From: Malus domestica
Taxonomy: Eukaryota; Streptophyta; Magnoliopsida; Rosales; Rosaceae
Direction of reading: 5' to 3'
Length of the DNA: 64,000 nucleotides
Assembly: GCF_042453785.1 (NCBI RefSeq)
Contig: NC_091664.1
Span: 29,932,501-29,996,500, forward strand
Position numbers and translations under genes: made by a program. The notes under the pieces are model-generated. The model did no database searches and had not been told where the DNA came from. It was given only the letters and a program-made list of their open reading frames with translations. The stretch's first letter is position 1, and every line of letters begins with the position of its first letter. Shown one piece after another: positions 22,140 to 33,877 of this stretch.

Positions 22140-23046
22140 TTAATCGCCACAATAGACAAACTGGTAGTTCACCATAAGGTGGCCTTGGGCATAGCCTTTC
22201 CCATCAGTGTCGAGTCGTTTAAACACACCCTCGTCCAAATCTAGGCCTCCATTACTGCACTGATCAACAATTCTCACCTTTGCCTGAGCTCCTGTCCTCA
22301 CGTTTGTCACCTGCAGTGTAACCGGTCAAATGAAATTAATCATTTCCACACTTTAAAAAACATGGATTAGGTGGTAATATTGTTTGTGATGCCCACTTTT
22401 CCAGACGTGCTGTATGGCATAAATGACACGGACAGTGACGCTAAAATTCGTAACATATAATTAAATGTGACGAATTTTCACATTACGTGACAAATATTTG
22501 TAGTCACATAAACTTGTTTTCTTGTAGTGCCAGTAAAATCTAATTGTGCACATGTCTTTGTTGGAAAAAAAAAAAAAAAAAAAGAAGAAGAACAAACTTA
22601 GTTAATTACATTATAACGTGTCATTATCACTACAGTCTTATAATATTCTTATTCACTCAGAGGTGGAAGATCACACGTTCGATTTGGATAACAATACTTT
22701 ATCTCATATCCCACGTAGATTATCATCAATTATATCACAAAAAAATTATGTATGGACGTACCCTTAAGCACTTGCCACAAGATGCTTGGCCCCGAGGCCC
22801 GACGGGGCCGCAAAAAGCAGTCCATCCAAACTTCCGACGCCATTCCAAAGGCTTATTAGCATCCCAAGTGGCGCAATAAGCACCTGCTGCGCTCAAGCTC
22901 CATCCTATCTTCTCTGGATTGTAGATATGGTACGTCGATCTAACGTTACTCGCACTTTGGGCGCTGGCACGGCCCATCATAATAACACAAACCAACAGCA
23001 GCACCACCGTGCATGATGCAGATGGCCTAATTGTTAACTTCCCCAT
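22140..23046 (-). CDS. PR4: PR-4 (barwin-domain) pathogenesis-related protein, intact copy B
   Basis: A secreted defence protein of the barwin family; class II PR-4 proteins bind chitin-like sugars weakly and several have RNase and antifungal activity. Two exons: 22762-23046 and 22140-22310, joined at KCLR|VTN with GT-AG ends, 151 residues. The signal peptide is about residues 1-29 ([16 protein letters not shown]). The barwin core from [13 protein letters not shown] has six Cys (AYC, FCG, SCG, KCL, DQC, VYC) and both conserved His residues (TYHIY, GHLMV). No hevein domain precedes it. The 450-bp intron holds a CACTA transposon end. It is divergent from copy C at 25.8 kb, with a 2.8-kb gap between. 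The start is fixed by the signal peptide; no other Met fits. Confidence 0.93.
22430..22529 (-). mobile_element. CACTA (En/Spm) transposon end in the PR-4 intron
   Basis: On the minus strand the sequence begins CACTACAAGAAAAC, the canonical CACTA terminus. It continues into sub-terminal repeats of GTGAC/CGTCAC type (TTTGTCACGTAA, GTGACGAATTTT in inverted copies) characteristic of the family. The other terminus is not found within the intron, so only an end fragment or tiny derivative remains. A DNA transposon relic. Confidence 0.6.
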
Positions 23047-25640
23047 TTTTATCAGGAATTTGTATCTGTTTTACAAGGGATGATATGGTCTGCAATATTA
23101 GCTAAGTGTTAATTAATTTATAGTGGGAATCTATGGTTAATGTTAAATTACGGTAGTGTTGGAAGAGCCTGACTGCTTTTGTGGAATATGACTGTCTAGA
23201 ATTAAAGCAAGTAGTGCGGATTCTTGTTTTTCCATACCAAATGTACGTAGTCAAGGCCAAAAGTCAAGAAAGACTTATCCCTTTGTTTTTCTGGTTAATC
23301 TGCTTCGCGTTTGCTCATATACATATGAGAGAGAGAGTTTTATATAAAGGTGGTGGAGGGTCCATATATGGGCACTATTGTGTGTCATCTGGTCAAAAAA
23401 TGTGGCTAGTGGATGAAGAAGAAGAGAAAATTGGACTGGAAAATATAAATAGCACACATCTCATGATAAGATTTTTGACCCCCAAAATCCTGGCCAGATA
23501 GAAAACATACGCGTCCAGATTAAAAAGTCTTACATTGAAGAAAAGAAAAACATTCAAGTCTTTATAAGAGATTATGTCACTTCTCATATTGCCAATAATT
23601 TTATGATAGAAGCTCAACTTTCTTTATAACATCAGAGCATGTTGTTTAATGTGTGAATCTCAACTGTCAGACGTGCTTTATGTTACTTGATTTGTATTGT
23701 CCACATATTAAGCTTAAAATTTCACCACATCTGAAGATGCATGTTGAGAGTATTCACATCAAAGAAAGAAGGGACCTTGCATATGCTTATAAGTAATTAG
23801 ACTATTCGTCATATTCTCTTTTATCTTCACATCCTTACACAGAGCACGGTTCTAAAAATAAAAAATTTAAAAGAAAATTGAACCAAATCACACATGCTCA
23901 GTTTCATTTTAATTCGGTCTATTCATTTGGGCCTTATCAAATTCAAGACCCAAAGAACATTATATAAAACTAACAATATCTCCGGAAAGTTGAACATGAA
24001 GTTTAGGAAGCTTATGGTGCGGCAATAGGTTTCAATTTAAACGAATTTAAAATATTACTAATTGGGTCAGAACAGTTAGAAACTTAGAATGGAGATTCGT
24101 CGTCAAGAACATCTCTAGAGTGCCCAAATAAATTTAAGGTAGCTTGTGGTGCAATGAAATTTCCTCGAAAATGGATTTGAAATGGTTTTTACAGAGTTTC
24201 GAAAACCAATTAAAATAAGTGTTGACCTTTTGCAAAATCTTTTAGGATAATCATAGGAGGCCAAAATTTTAAACTAAGTTTGTAAACCAAATTATTTGTC
24301 ACTAATATGAAACACGTTAATTAACACTTAAGTAATAATTCAATTCTGCCACTTAGTACTACGGTTTTGTGGTATTCATCTTCACTTAAAAGTGGGAGGT
24401 ATTAAGTTCGATTCTCGTCCAACGCGAATTTGAATCGCATTATTGTTAGCCTCTTGTGAGACTAAACTCTTCCCCCTCCCCCTTAGTAGATAATATCGTT
24501 TTTAAACTTCTAATAAAATAGAATGAGATTAATCACAAAAATTGTAGGAAAAATATTTAGTTAAATTCTTAAAAAAGAATAAAAGTTTCATATAAGAAAT
24601 TAAAAAACAAGGCGTCTAAATCAAAACGTCTAATTTTTATTGATCTGTCTATGTGATAACGTGTCATGCATATATTATTGACATATAAGCTATGTACATA
24701 CACATTTTTGTTTGTGTTTGTCTCTGTAGAACTTTCAACTGATGAAAAGCCTCCCTTATCTTCAAAGTCGTCTACTACCTTAATTTTTGCCGTGATTAAT
24801 GTCTAGATAGTCCATGTACCATTCTACAAATCCAAGTACCGGATAGCTCCTAAACATTATTAATTCTACACAAGTTCAATGTTCTCGGGCATTTGGTTTT
24901 AGTCTAGGTATAAAATTAGACTTCATTTTAGGTGGCGTGGCTCTTCTCTTGGCTCGGTTTTCTTCGTTGATCTGCCTAATTTTATTTACTATAGGTTGAA
25001 AAAGCACGAGTGTAAATTTCAAGTCGTCTCCTCACGCTTGTATTTTATTACCTAGAATATTATAATTAATATACTTAAGTGAATAATGTAAATTATCAAA
25101 TTAAGATATGGGTTATTGAATCATTTTAATAATCAATTTTTCTTTACTTTTTTATGTTGTGAACAAGTTAATTAGTTTCTCAATGTTGACACCTCGCTCT
25201 CTCATTGGAGATATTCTTGTGTTGGGAACCCGAAATGGGGTAAGTGCCAGAGAAGGGATGCGACCAGAAGGAAGTAAATCGTAGGTGTACATGGTGTTTT
25301 TTATCTTTGGAAAAGGGTTCCCACTGGATCATATTTTTTGGGATTTCGAAGATCGTGTAATTATATCTATTCATCGTACATCGTACGATTATAAATTATT
25401 TAAAATTTAAAATTAAATATAAATAGTACCTAACAAAAACTGACCGTACAATATACGATGAACGAATATGATTACACGATCTCTAAAATCCCAAGAAAAG
25501 GATCCGGACCTGTAGAGATAATTGTTCCGGTAATTGGACTTTAGAATTTCTCCTCTCACTACACGTGTACTATATATTTCAGTCAAGGTTTGAGTCGGTC
25601 GATCGTGGTAGGCAATTTACATACGCCATATATACAATTC
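23047..25640. other. Divergent intergenic region between the two intact PR-4 genes
   Basis: No gene is visible. It should hold both promoters. For the minus gene the sequence just past 23046 is AT-rich without a clear TATA box. It contains a probable SINE (24345-24505) and, at 24245-24330, a MITE-like ACTAATATGAAACACGTTAATTA segment related to 52795-52885. Confidence 0.5.
24345..24505 (+). mobile_element. tRNA-derived SINE-like repeat
   Basis: The body runs CCACTTAGTACTACGGTTTTGT (A-box-like), AGTTCGATTCTCG (B-box-like), GCGAATTTGAATCGCATTATT, then a T/A-rich end after TAGATAATATCG. The order and wording match a SINE type I recall as widespread in Rosaceae. Target duplications were not clear by eye. 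Confidence 0.55.
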
Positions 25641-25679
25641 CAACTTCCAAAAGGTTAGATCAGTAATTGCAACACCAAA

Positions 25680-25805
25680 CCTCCGGCCTATAAATTCAGC
25701 CCTAATATATCTCCCCTACATATCCTTGTGTACCAAAGCCTTCCAAGAACAACAGAGATATTGTAGATTATTGCCTGCTTGATTCGGAAAATTACATATC
25801 ACAAC
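25680..25805 (+). promoter_or_regulatory. Promoter/5' leader of PR-4 copy C
   Basis: CTATAAATTC at about 25688 is a TATA box placed about 118 bp before the ATG. It is followed by a leader ending ATCACAACATGG, a good plant start context. No W-box cluster is evident in the last 150 bp. Confidence 0.5.
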
Positions 25806-26347
25806 ATGGCCGGGAAGATCACAGCAAGCTCTGTGTTGTTTGTTTCGATCATGATCTGTGGTTTGGTCGGCAGTGCATTGGGACAAAGTGCGACGAATGT
25901 GAGAGCCACATACCACCTCTACAATCCACAGCAAAACAATTACGACTTGCGGGCAGTAAGTGCCTACTGCGCAACATGGGATGCCGATAAATCCCTCGAA
26001 TGGCGCAGCAAATATGGATGGACTGCCTTTTGCGGACCTGCTGGCCCTACTGGGCAAGCCGCATGCGGAAGGTGCCTCTTGGTACGTATTAACATACTAG
26101 CTGATTAGTGATGGAACGTTCTTATGCAAAATGTGTTTGTGCAAATATTTAATTTAATGAATTTATGTATCTGCAGGTGACAAACACTCGGACTGGAGCT
26201 CAAGCAACGGTGAGAATTGTTGATCAGTGCAGCAACGGAGGATTGGACTTGGACGTGAATGTTTTTAACCAAATTGACACCGACGGCAATGGTTACCAAC
26301 AAGGCCACCTTATCGTCAACTACGACTTTGTCGACTGCGGCGACTAA
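25806..26347 (+). CDS. PR4: PR-4 (barwin-domain) pathogenesis-related protein, intact copy C
   Basis: A secreted barwin-fold defence protein like copy B. Exons 25806-26081 and 26177-26347 join as CLL|VTN (GT-AG, 95-bp intron), 148 residues. The signal peptide is about residues 1-26 ([20 protein letters not shown] ... ALG). The mature core starts [21 protein letters not shown]. All six barwin Cys are present, as are the RNase-linked His residues in TYHLY and GHLIVNY; it ends DFVDCGD. The family is usually about 140-150 residues without the hevein domain, so this is full length. Copies D and E to the right derive from a copy like this one. Likely wound- or pathogen-inducible (family knowledge). 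Confidence 0.95.
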
Positions 26348-28029
26348 AGCCTGTAAACCTTAATTTTTTCAATAGCTATATAGTTCTCTACTTCCAGTAT
26401 TGGTAAGGAACTTAACTATGTATTACTAATAAATAAGCTTCACCATGGAATAAATTGAAGTGGAATTGCTTCTTGAATTATAACAAGAAGTATTATATTA
26501 TATAGATTGTATAAGCACTTCAATCTTATGATAAATGTATAACTGCACCATTAGCTATGTAGGGGCTTCCTAATTTAAGAATGAATGTTGCATAATTTAA
26601 AACGGGAACATTTCCTTCTCATTCAGTGAATTTCAAAGGAACCAACCATGGGAAGTGGTCCAGCAAAAATACGGTAGAATTCCAATTTAGATTTGCTTCC
26701 TAGTTTTGGGTTTGAGAAATGAAGCTGGCAAAAACTTGAGTGATTCTTTAGTTAAAAGCTTTGAAATGATGTTTGTCATTTGACTAAGGCCAGAGATGAG
26801 CTGAAATGCCCTTAGCTTTTCTAGAGTCCATTGGAAATTAGTCATACCCTTCTTAAAGTGGGATACCTCAGGCTTTGGAAAAAAGAAGAAGAAAGGAACC
26901 ATGAAAGTCAAGACTACAATCGATGGAGAAAAATAAGGACTTGAGCAATAAACTAAAAATACAATCAATGGAGAAAATTAAGGACTTAAGCAGGGTCTTT
27001 TCTCCTTGTTCTGTTTGCTTGTTTCAAGTTTGTTGCTCTACTTTGCTTTTTTTAATCTGTGTTAGTCCTCTGTGGGAACTTTCCTTCGTACTCACCTTTG
27101 GTGGATTTCCCTGTTTTGTGGAAATTTCCAGTTCAACAAAGAAAAATAAAAGAAGGAAATAATTAAAAGTAAATTCGTTTTAATAAGCCATGCATTTTCT
27201 TGTTTTGTTAATTTGACCGATTCTTAGATGAGATAGGATGGATCCAAGAACCCAAATACCTAAACATCATAATGTTACGTACAATACAAGCATATATATC
27301 CAACATCAGATATTTGGCGTTGATGTTTGTCATCTTAAAGTAAAGCCAAACAAAAATGTATTATTCCTATTGAATAATGAGTTCCACACAAAAACGGGAG
27401 ACTAAATGATATACTTGTGTCACCAATGTCTTTTGCGATAAAAATCACATTACTGTCTTGTTATGTAGGTGGTAAAATGCAAGTTGAAAGACAATATTAG
27501 CTTGGTTAATAGTGTACGGTTGACATTTCTGAAATGAAATCTTGACAATTCCAAATGGACATATGCTATATATGCATCCTTGCTGCTTCTAGATCAAGCA
27601 CTTTGAATGATAAGGTACGTTTAAACTGCGAACTCATTCATTTTCTCCCATCAAAGACTGCCACCCGTGAAACTAAGACTTTGGGTGGACAATTCTAATT
27701 TATATTTCATACTTTTATTCGTGTGTCTTAATGTAATTAGTCCAACATTCAAGATGGAAAAGACTACGTACCTTTGTATCTTATCTTATCTTAACTTATC
27801 TTCAAATTTGTATACAATTTAGGTGATACAATTCCAACATATCCAAGGCTAGCTTGGTAATTGCAACACTAACCTCCGTCCTCTAATTAATTCAATCACA
27901 AGTATTCCCTGATCATTTCTCACATCCATATTGGTCCGTATACCAAGCTGTCAAGTACCATGAACAATATTAGTTAATTCATTATTAGCCCTAGCTGCAG
28001 AGGAGAAATTACAAATAATTAATCAAAAA
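26348..28029. other. Intergenic DNA downstream of PR-4 copy C
   Basis: No gene is supported. 26455-26620 (GAAGTATTATATTA ... GCACCATTAGCTA) is similar to 29800-29950, part of the local duplication. 27820-28000 resembles the promoter of copy C. Confidence 0.55.
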
Positions 28030-28575
28030 ACGGCCGGGAAGATCACCACACCGACACCGTGCTTTGTGTCGTTATTAGTTCGGATCATGATCTGTGTGTT
28101 GGCCATGGCAGGCAGTGCATGGCCGGGAACAAAGTGCGACGGGTGTTACAGCGACAAGTTTGCCCTACAATTAATCCACAGCAAAACAATTACGATTTGC
28201 AGGCTGTAAATGCATACTGCTCAGCATTTGACGCCGGTCAATCACATGCATGACGCAGCAGATATGGATGGGCTAGCCTTTTGTGGACCTGTTGGCCCTA
28301 CTGGACAAGCTGCATGCGGAAGATGTCTTAAGATACGTAGGGCGCTGCTATACACAAATAATCTTATGCAAAATGATGTATGTTTGCATGCGCAGTTGAC
28401 AGACACCGAGACTGAAGCTCAAGCAACGGCAAATTTGTTGATCAGTGCAGCACAGGAGGCTTACACTTGGACACGAATGTGTTTAACCAAATTGATCAGT
28501 GCAAAACCAACGGAAATGGCAATGCCCAAAGCCGCCTTTTCGTCAACTACGACTTTGTCAACTGTGGCGATTGAC
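28030..28575 (+). pseudogene. PR4: PR-4 (barwin) pseudogene D
   Basis: A tandem copy of the barwin gene, clearly decayed. The start codon is ACG instead of ATG (ACGGCCGGGAAGATC), exon 1 is frameshifted, and the donor GGTACGT has become AGATACGT. Recognisable pieces are [34 protein letters not shown] (28270-28335) and exon 2 from 28397 ([10 protein letters not shown]), ending in sequence equivalent to NYDFVNCGD. The frame breaks several times in exon 2. It is the left partner of the RING-only DRIP copy in the duplicated unit. Confidence 0.88.
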
Positions 28576-28739
28576 TAGAGCCTCTAATCCCAAACCCCCA
28601 AATTAACTAGAAGTTTAGCATTGCTCTCTAGCTACTTACATTATTAGCAAGGGAATCACTTAGTTATTACTAATGAATAAGTTTCACCTTAAATTGCTTC
28701 AAAAAAATTACTAATATTGACCGTGAACTATATATCTTC

Positions 28740-29340
28740 AACTTTATGAACAAATGAAGTCATGGTATATGAGTTTTTGTTATATACTTGAGATGGGACT
28801 GGGAGCATGTAGACTGCTTATAAAAATGATTTTCCATTTACAATATCCTCCATATAGTGATAATATTATTTTAAGGGATTCTACAAAGTATATTAAACAA
28901 GTTGATTCTCCATATATAATCGATTCTCTTCTTACGTGATGTGTCACATAATAGGAGAAATAGATATTTGTCCCATGAAAAGAGAAACAAGTATATGACT
29001 ATTCTCTAATCTTGGAGATTAAAGAGTGGCTTGAATTGGGGAGGGGATTGGATTTGTGCTTGTGGAGACAAACTTAAGGCTCCTCTAATCCTTTCTTTGC
29101 CAGTTACCATCCCTCTTTCAAGCTTGATTAGAGATTATTGGACCTTAATTGGACTTGAAGGCGTAGGGAGGCAGGCTCTCTCGTGTGGGCCATATCTTTA
29201 TAAAGTGCAGGGCTACTAATCACCTTCTACAGTTATCCACTTTGGGTTTCTTCCTCGCATTTCTCACGGGATGACCTTCTTTGGTCTTTGGTCTTCGGCC
29301 CTTATTCAATCTCAATTAAGGGGCAAAAAAGTGAAAAGGT
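28740..29340 (+). repeat. Duplicated PR-4 downstream flank, copy 1
   Basis: This matches 29990-30345 and 36700-37110 in order. Shared motifs include TGTGTCACRTRAGGAGA, AGATTYTATRATCTTCTTGG and TTTGTGCTTGTGGAGAC. It is a segmental duplication, with no coding potential seen. Confidence 0.75.
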
Positions 29341-29469
29341 GCTTTTGGCTGACAATAATACTATTTGGACAAAATAAAACTACTGAGTGATGATCTTCTC
29401 GCATCCCATTTTACTTTATGCATACCTTTTTTAATTATTTAATAATTTTTTATGTGGTAATATATAGTA

Positions 29470-29660
29470 GGGTTGAGCACAGCTTGGGTTGGTTCAGTTT
29501 TGGTTCTAAATCACGAACCAAAACGCACACTTTGGTTTTCCTAAATTTCATATCACAACTGAACTGTAAAAGCTTAAAAATGATGTAATTGGTTCACTAA
29601 TATTGCGGTTTGATTTGGTTCGGTTTGCAGTTTAACATGTTTAAACGCAATGTGTTAAAG
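29470..29660. repeat. GGTTCGG/GGTTTGG-rich element
   Basis: It begins TAGGGTTGAGCACAGC and contains TTGGTTCGGTTTGCAG. It is of the same general type as the blocks at 17718, 19021 and 21237. Probably a non-autonomous DNA transposon relic. Confidence 0.4.
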
Positions 29661-29989
29661 ACAAAAACTTTATCCACCAATATAATTCACCACTTATCTC
29701 AACTCAAGGATTGAGAAACACCCCTATTCTGGCACACTGAACAAAAAGAAAAGCTGCAATGATAATTTAAATATCTCAAATAACTATCCTGCAAAGTGAA
29801 GTTGCATGCATCTTGAAGATATAACAACGAGAAGTATTAATAGTGATTGTAAACTACTTCAACCTTATGAATAAATATGATCATCGTGAAAAGTTGCGCC
29901 ATTAACTAATTTAGGGTGCTTCCTCTTTTAAAGAATGTAAAGTTGTATATTGGATTGTAAAGTTGTTACATTAGCTAGCTTGGTATATA

Positions 29990-30345
29990 TGAGTTCTTGG
30001 TTTCATATTTGAGATTGGAGAATGTAAAATTGTAAACTACTTAATAATATATTCCATTCAAAATGTCCTCCACATGGTGACACTATTACTTTAAGAGCTT
30101 ATCAGGCAAAATGTATTTGAAACTCGTTGATTTCACATGTAATTGTCTCTTTTTCTTTATGTAATGTGTCACGTGAGGAGAGAAATAGATACTTATCATG
30201 TGTGAAGAGAGACATATGTAAAGATTCTATGATCTTCTTGGAGATTTAAAAAGTTGAATTAATGAATCGAAAGAGGGCTGTCAATTTTGTGCTTGTGGAG
30301 ACTGGCTTAGTTAAGGCTTCACTAGTAGTTTATTTTCCAATTACC
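29990..30345 (+). repeat. Duplicated PR-4 downstream flank, copy 2
   Basis: The second copy of the 28740 flank, about 1.2 kb further on, without its PR-4 gene. 29800-29950 just before it matches the downstream flank of copy C. This indicates a PR-4 copy was lost between, or that the flank alone was duplicated. Confidence 0.7.
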
Positions 30346-30379
30346 ATCGCTCTTTCAAGTTTGATTAGACTTACAGTGC

Positions 30380-30960
30380 CGCCAAAACCTAAAACGATCC
30401 ACAACGTTAAACAATTAGTACAACTCCGCCTTTTTAAAATGACTCACAATGTTAAACAATTAATACAACGTCACCAACTTAGAACGTTTCACAATGTTAA
30501 ACAATTATGACAGTGCCTCAACTTTTATTGATTCATAAATATAGACAATGATGATGGCGTCACAACTTAAAAAGATTCACAACTTAACTAAATAAAGTAC
30601 CGCCAATTTAAAATGATTCACAACTTAACTAGTTAAAATGCCGCCAACTTAAAATGATTCACAACATTAAACAATTAATACAACACCACCAACTTCAAAC
30701 AATTCACAACGATAAACAATTATTATAACACAACCAACTTAAAACAATTCACAAATCAACTTGTCAAATGGTATTATTGTCGCAACAAATAAGGTCACTT
30801 TCATTTTTGGAAATAAAATCATTCTTTGGATAAGTATGCCACCAAAAACCCTTCAAAACATTAAACAATTTGTACATGGCTACGAACATAAAATAATTGA
30901 CAACGCTAAACAATTATTATAGCGGCACTAACACAAAATTCAAAAAATCAAGATGTCACA
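30380..30960. repeat. Minisatellite of ~35-45 bp units
   Basis: About ten imperfect units of the form CACAACGTTAAACAATTA followed by YACAACRCCRCCAACTTAAAA. The same array, shortened, lies at 37570-37860 in the paralogous position before the full DRIP gene. Confidence 0.8.
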
Positions 30961-31199
30961 AGATATATATTATTGTCACAACGAATGGGGTCACTTTCTT
31001 TTATGGAAATAAAATCATATTTTAGATAAGCATGCACCCAAAATGGTTAGAAATCCATAATTTTCCAAAATAACCTTACCCCAAAGGAAAGAGCATTAAA
31101 CAAAAATGAAATATAGGAACCTCGACCTATTGAGTGCAGGGCTTAATAATACTCACCACATGTAAAGTGTATGTTACAGAGTTGGTAAATCAAAACCAA

Positions 31200-31210
31200 G
31201 GTTATAAATA
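31200..31210 (+). promoter_or_regulatory. TATA-like box of the short DRIP copy
   Basis: TTATAAATACTCGAACTCGG about 105 bp before the ATG aligns with TATAAAAACTCGAACTCG (38513) of the full-length copy. The two promoters are duplicates. Confidence 0.55.
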
Positions 31211-31309
31211 CTCGAACTCGGTCTAAGGTTTTTGTTGCAAGCACAAAGACACAACAAAAAAGCATTGTCTTTCTAAGATAATAAGGATTAAGAAGGAGAG
31301 GAGGAAGAG

Positions 31310-32413
31310 ATGGCGACTGGTGGTGGTAGTCAGGTGGTGAAAGTGAAGAGGGAGGCAATCGAGGCATGTTTGAAGTGCGGTCTTTGTAATAAGGAGTCGG
31401 AGGAGGCTACAACCATTTCACTTTGCCTCCATACGTGTGAGTTTCTTTTAATCTTCTATTCCCTTAATTGAAAAATGACATGTGTGATTCTTTTGTCTTT
31501 GTTGATTAACAAGGGGACGTTGCCAAAATTCGTATCATTCCTTGTGATTTTTTAAGAAAAGGGTTTTGTTTTCCTATAATTTTTTCGATTATTTCTGTAA
31601 TTCAATGCTGAATTTTGTAAAATGTGGATTTGAAACCAGTTTGCAGGAAGTGTATCTTCCAAAAACTGTCGGAGGAGGAGTATGACCAATGTCCCGTTTG
31701 CGATACTCATCTCGGCAATTTGCCTGTGACAACACTCAGGTAATGTATTCTAATGGTAAATGCATCCTGTCGTTGGTTCCTTGGTTCGTTAACAGGGACT
31801 TACCAAAATCTTTCGAAAGTAATTAAACTGTGAAATATAATTAGTGGTAGTCACATTGCCTTTCTTCCCAACCTACCATAGGGCAGATAATAAGTCGATG
31901 CTTGTTTATTATCCAATAGCAACGGGGAAACAAAATAGATTTGGAAATATGGTTTTAGAAAAAATCATGACGTAACTGGTGTTTTGCATAGAAAATGTTA
32001 ACAATATACCATTTCTGTAACTAGGGTTCCTACTTGCATCGTTGTCATACGATTTTACGCAAGTGCGTAGTTTTTTTTTTGTTGTACTCTAGTTTTCCGA
32101 TCATAATGTTGTAAATGTGCACGGGAGCTTTTCGTTTGAAATGTTCTTACACATGCTTAATTAGGATGTCATTTATATGATCTGCAGGCCAGACTTTAAT
32201 TTGCAACACATTATAGCCACGATATTTCCTGCTAAAGAAAATACAGTCAATGCACCAGAAGTTAATATGGACTCTAAAGCTAACGATCCTGATGTTCCAC
32301 CTTCTTCATTGCCCGTGAAAGGGAAGGAGAGTTCGTCAGGAGGATGTAGTTTTTCTGCTGAAGACCCTGCCAAAAAAGATGATTCTACAGAAGAGTATTC
32401 AAATAAACTCTAG
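31310..32413 (+). CDS. Truncated DRIP-like RING protein (RING only)
   Basis: The first three exons of a DRIP-type E3 ubiquitin ligase: 31310-31436, 31640-31739, 32188-32413, 150 residues. The start MATGGGSQVVKVKREAIEAC matches the full copy. All RING ligands are kept (CGLC, CLHTFCRKC, CPVC). Exon 3 continues as GCSFSAEDPAKKDDSTEEY and ends in TAG exactly where the full-length gene has its exon 3 donor (…NKL-stop|GTAAAC versus …KSQ|GTAAAA). Part of exon 3 encoding the KRKERSLSSLVVSTPK basic region is deleted. The rest of the gene, including the C-terminal RAWUL ubiquitin-like domain, is absent. It could be a recent pseudogene or a short RING protein; the open frame and good splice sites favour at least transcription. 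Confidence 0.65.
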
Positions 32414-32554
32414 GTAAACGGGGGCAGGATTTTGATTATTTGCGCTTTTATCTTAGCGTTATGGCTTCCAACATATTCAAGGGCATATTAGTAATTCAAA
32501 CACTAACCTCCCGCTTATAATTAAATTCAACCACGATTCCTTGACGATCGATTC
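32414..32554 (+). other. Junction of the two duplicated units
   Basis: Just after the truncated DRIP stop, sequence passes within about 50-60 bases into PR-4 promoter-like DNA (GGGCATATTAGTAATTCAAACACTAACCTCC-type wording also seen before copies C and D). This marks the unit boundary. Confidence 0.55.
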
Positions 32555-33506
32555 ACAAAATGGCCGGGAAATGTTCAGACCATGATCTGTGTATTGACCA
32601 TGCCGGGCAGTGCATGGGGATCAATCTTATGCATGGCGCATGCGGCATATATGGGCTACCTTTTGCGAGATTTTTAATGTATCTAGAATCCGTGAGTACA
32701 TAATAGGTTATTACACGAGTGGTCTTTCATGTGTTTCTCTACTTGTATAATAACATATGACGTATGTACTTGTGTTCCGGACACTGAAAAATCTATTCCT
32801 TTGTAGATTTGTTGGCACTTGTTAGAATAAACATAAACCAATAACAAGTTATATGAGCTACTGTTATCAAAACACAAATCATTGTTCATTAAACCAATGT
32901 ATGGAGAAAACCGTACCTGCAAATGAACCAGAACCGGACGCCATGCTCGATTTCTGCAAGAATTCTGCAGTGCACCTTCTCTTCTCTTCAATGTTCAAGG
33001 TTCTCAACTAATAATAGGTATTAGTTCTGAGTAGAGTACACACACTGCGAGAACAGAGGCCACCATATATATACTACATAATCCAAGCCAAATTCTATAA
33101 GGAATTCCCTATTAAAAACCATATAGAAAACCAATTCCTTTTAAATAGTAGTTCAGTTACAATATGGATTCATAAATCCATTCTCAACAAGGCTTTCAGT
33201 TCAATCTCTAATCCTATAACCAAGTTTACAGGTTCATACTCATGCTCATATTCTTACATTCTCCCACTTGAGCAAGTATGGACAAGGAAAACTAGTTCGA
33301 TTAAGATTATAATAGGGTGATCACTAAGCCCTTTGAGCCACATCATAATCAATCAATATGTGCATTTCAAAACACAGAATCTAAAAGCTTACAATCACAA
33401 CCAAAATGCAACTAATGCTTCCAGATTACATATGTTCAATCTACACTTATAACATTATGATCAAACTGATATTAGTGGACCTATATATCCACTCCCACTA
33501 TTTCTA

Positions 33507-33510
<4 letters not shown>

Positions 33511-33555
<45 letters not shown>

Positions 33556-33670
33556 ATATATCCTTCTAATTCACATGAATGCAAACAATTGCTCGAGTCA
33601 AATCACAAAGATCCCCAAGGCATCAAATTAAATTCACAATTACATATATATATATATATATATATATATC
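33511..33670. repeat. (TA)n tracts inside the LTR element
   Basis: TA runs at about 33511-33547 and 33645-33669 in the non-coding part between the captured gene and the 3' LTR. Confidence 0.85.
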
Positions 33671-33877
33671 AGATCAATCAATTACAAAATCAAATCTCTT
33701 AATACAATAAACTAGCTAAAACAGAAAACTTAACTCAAGAGAAGAACTTCATTGCTATACCAGCTCTTTGAACTTCACAATAGCAACACTTTTCAACTTT
33801 ATTATTGCAACTGTCTCTAATAAACTAACACTACTCCCACTGATCAAAAGACTCGAGCACACCCAATCTAGATATCA

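Noticed and set aside
30262-30510. 82-residue frame with HNVKQL repeats
   Set aside because: The repeats are simply the minisatellite translated.
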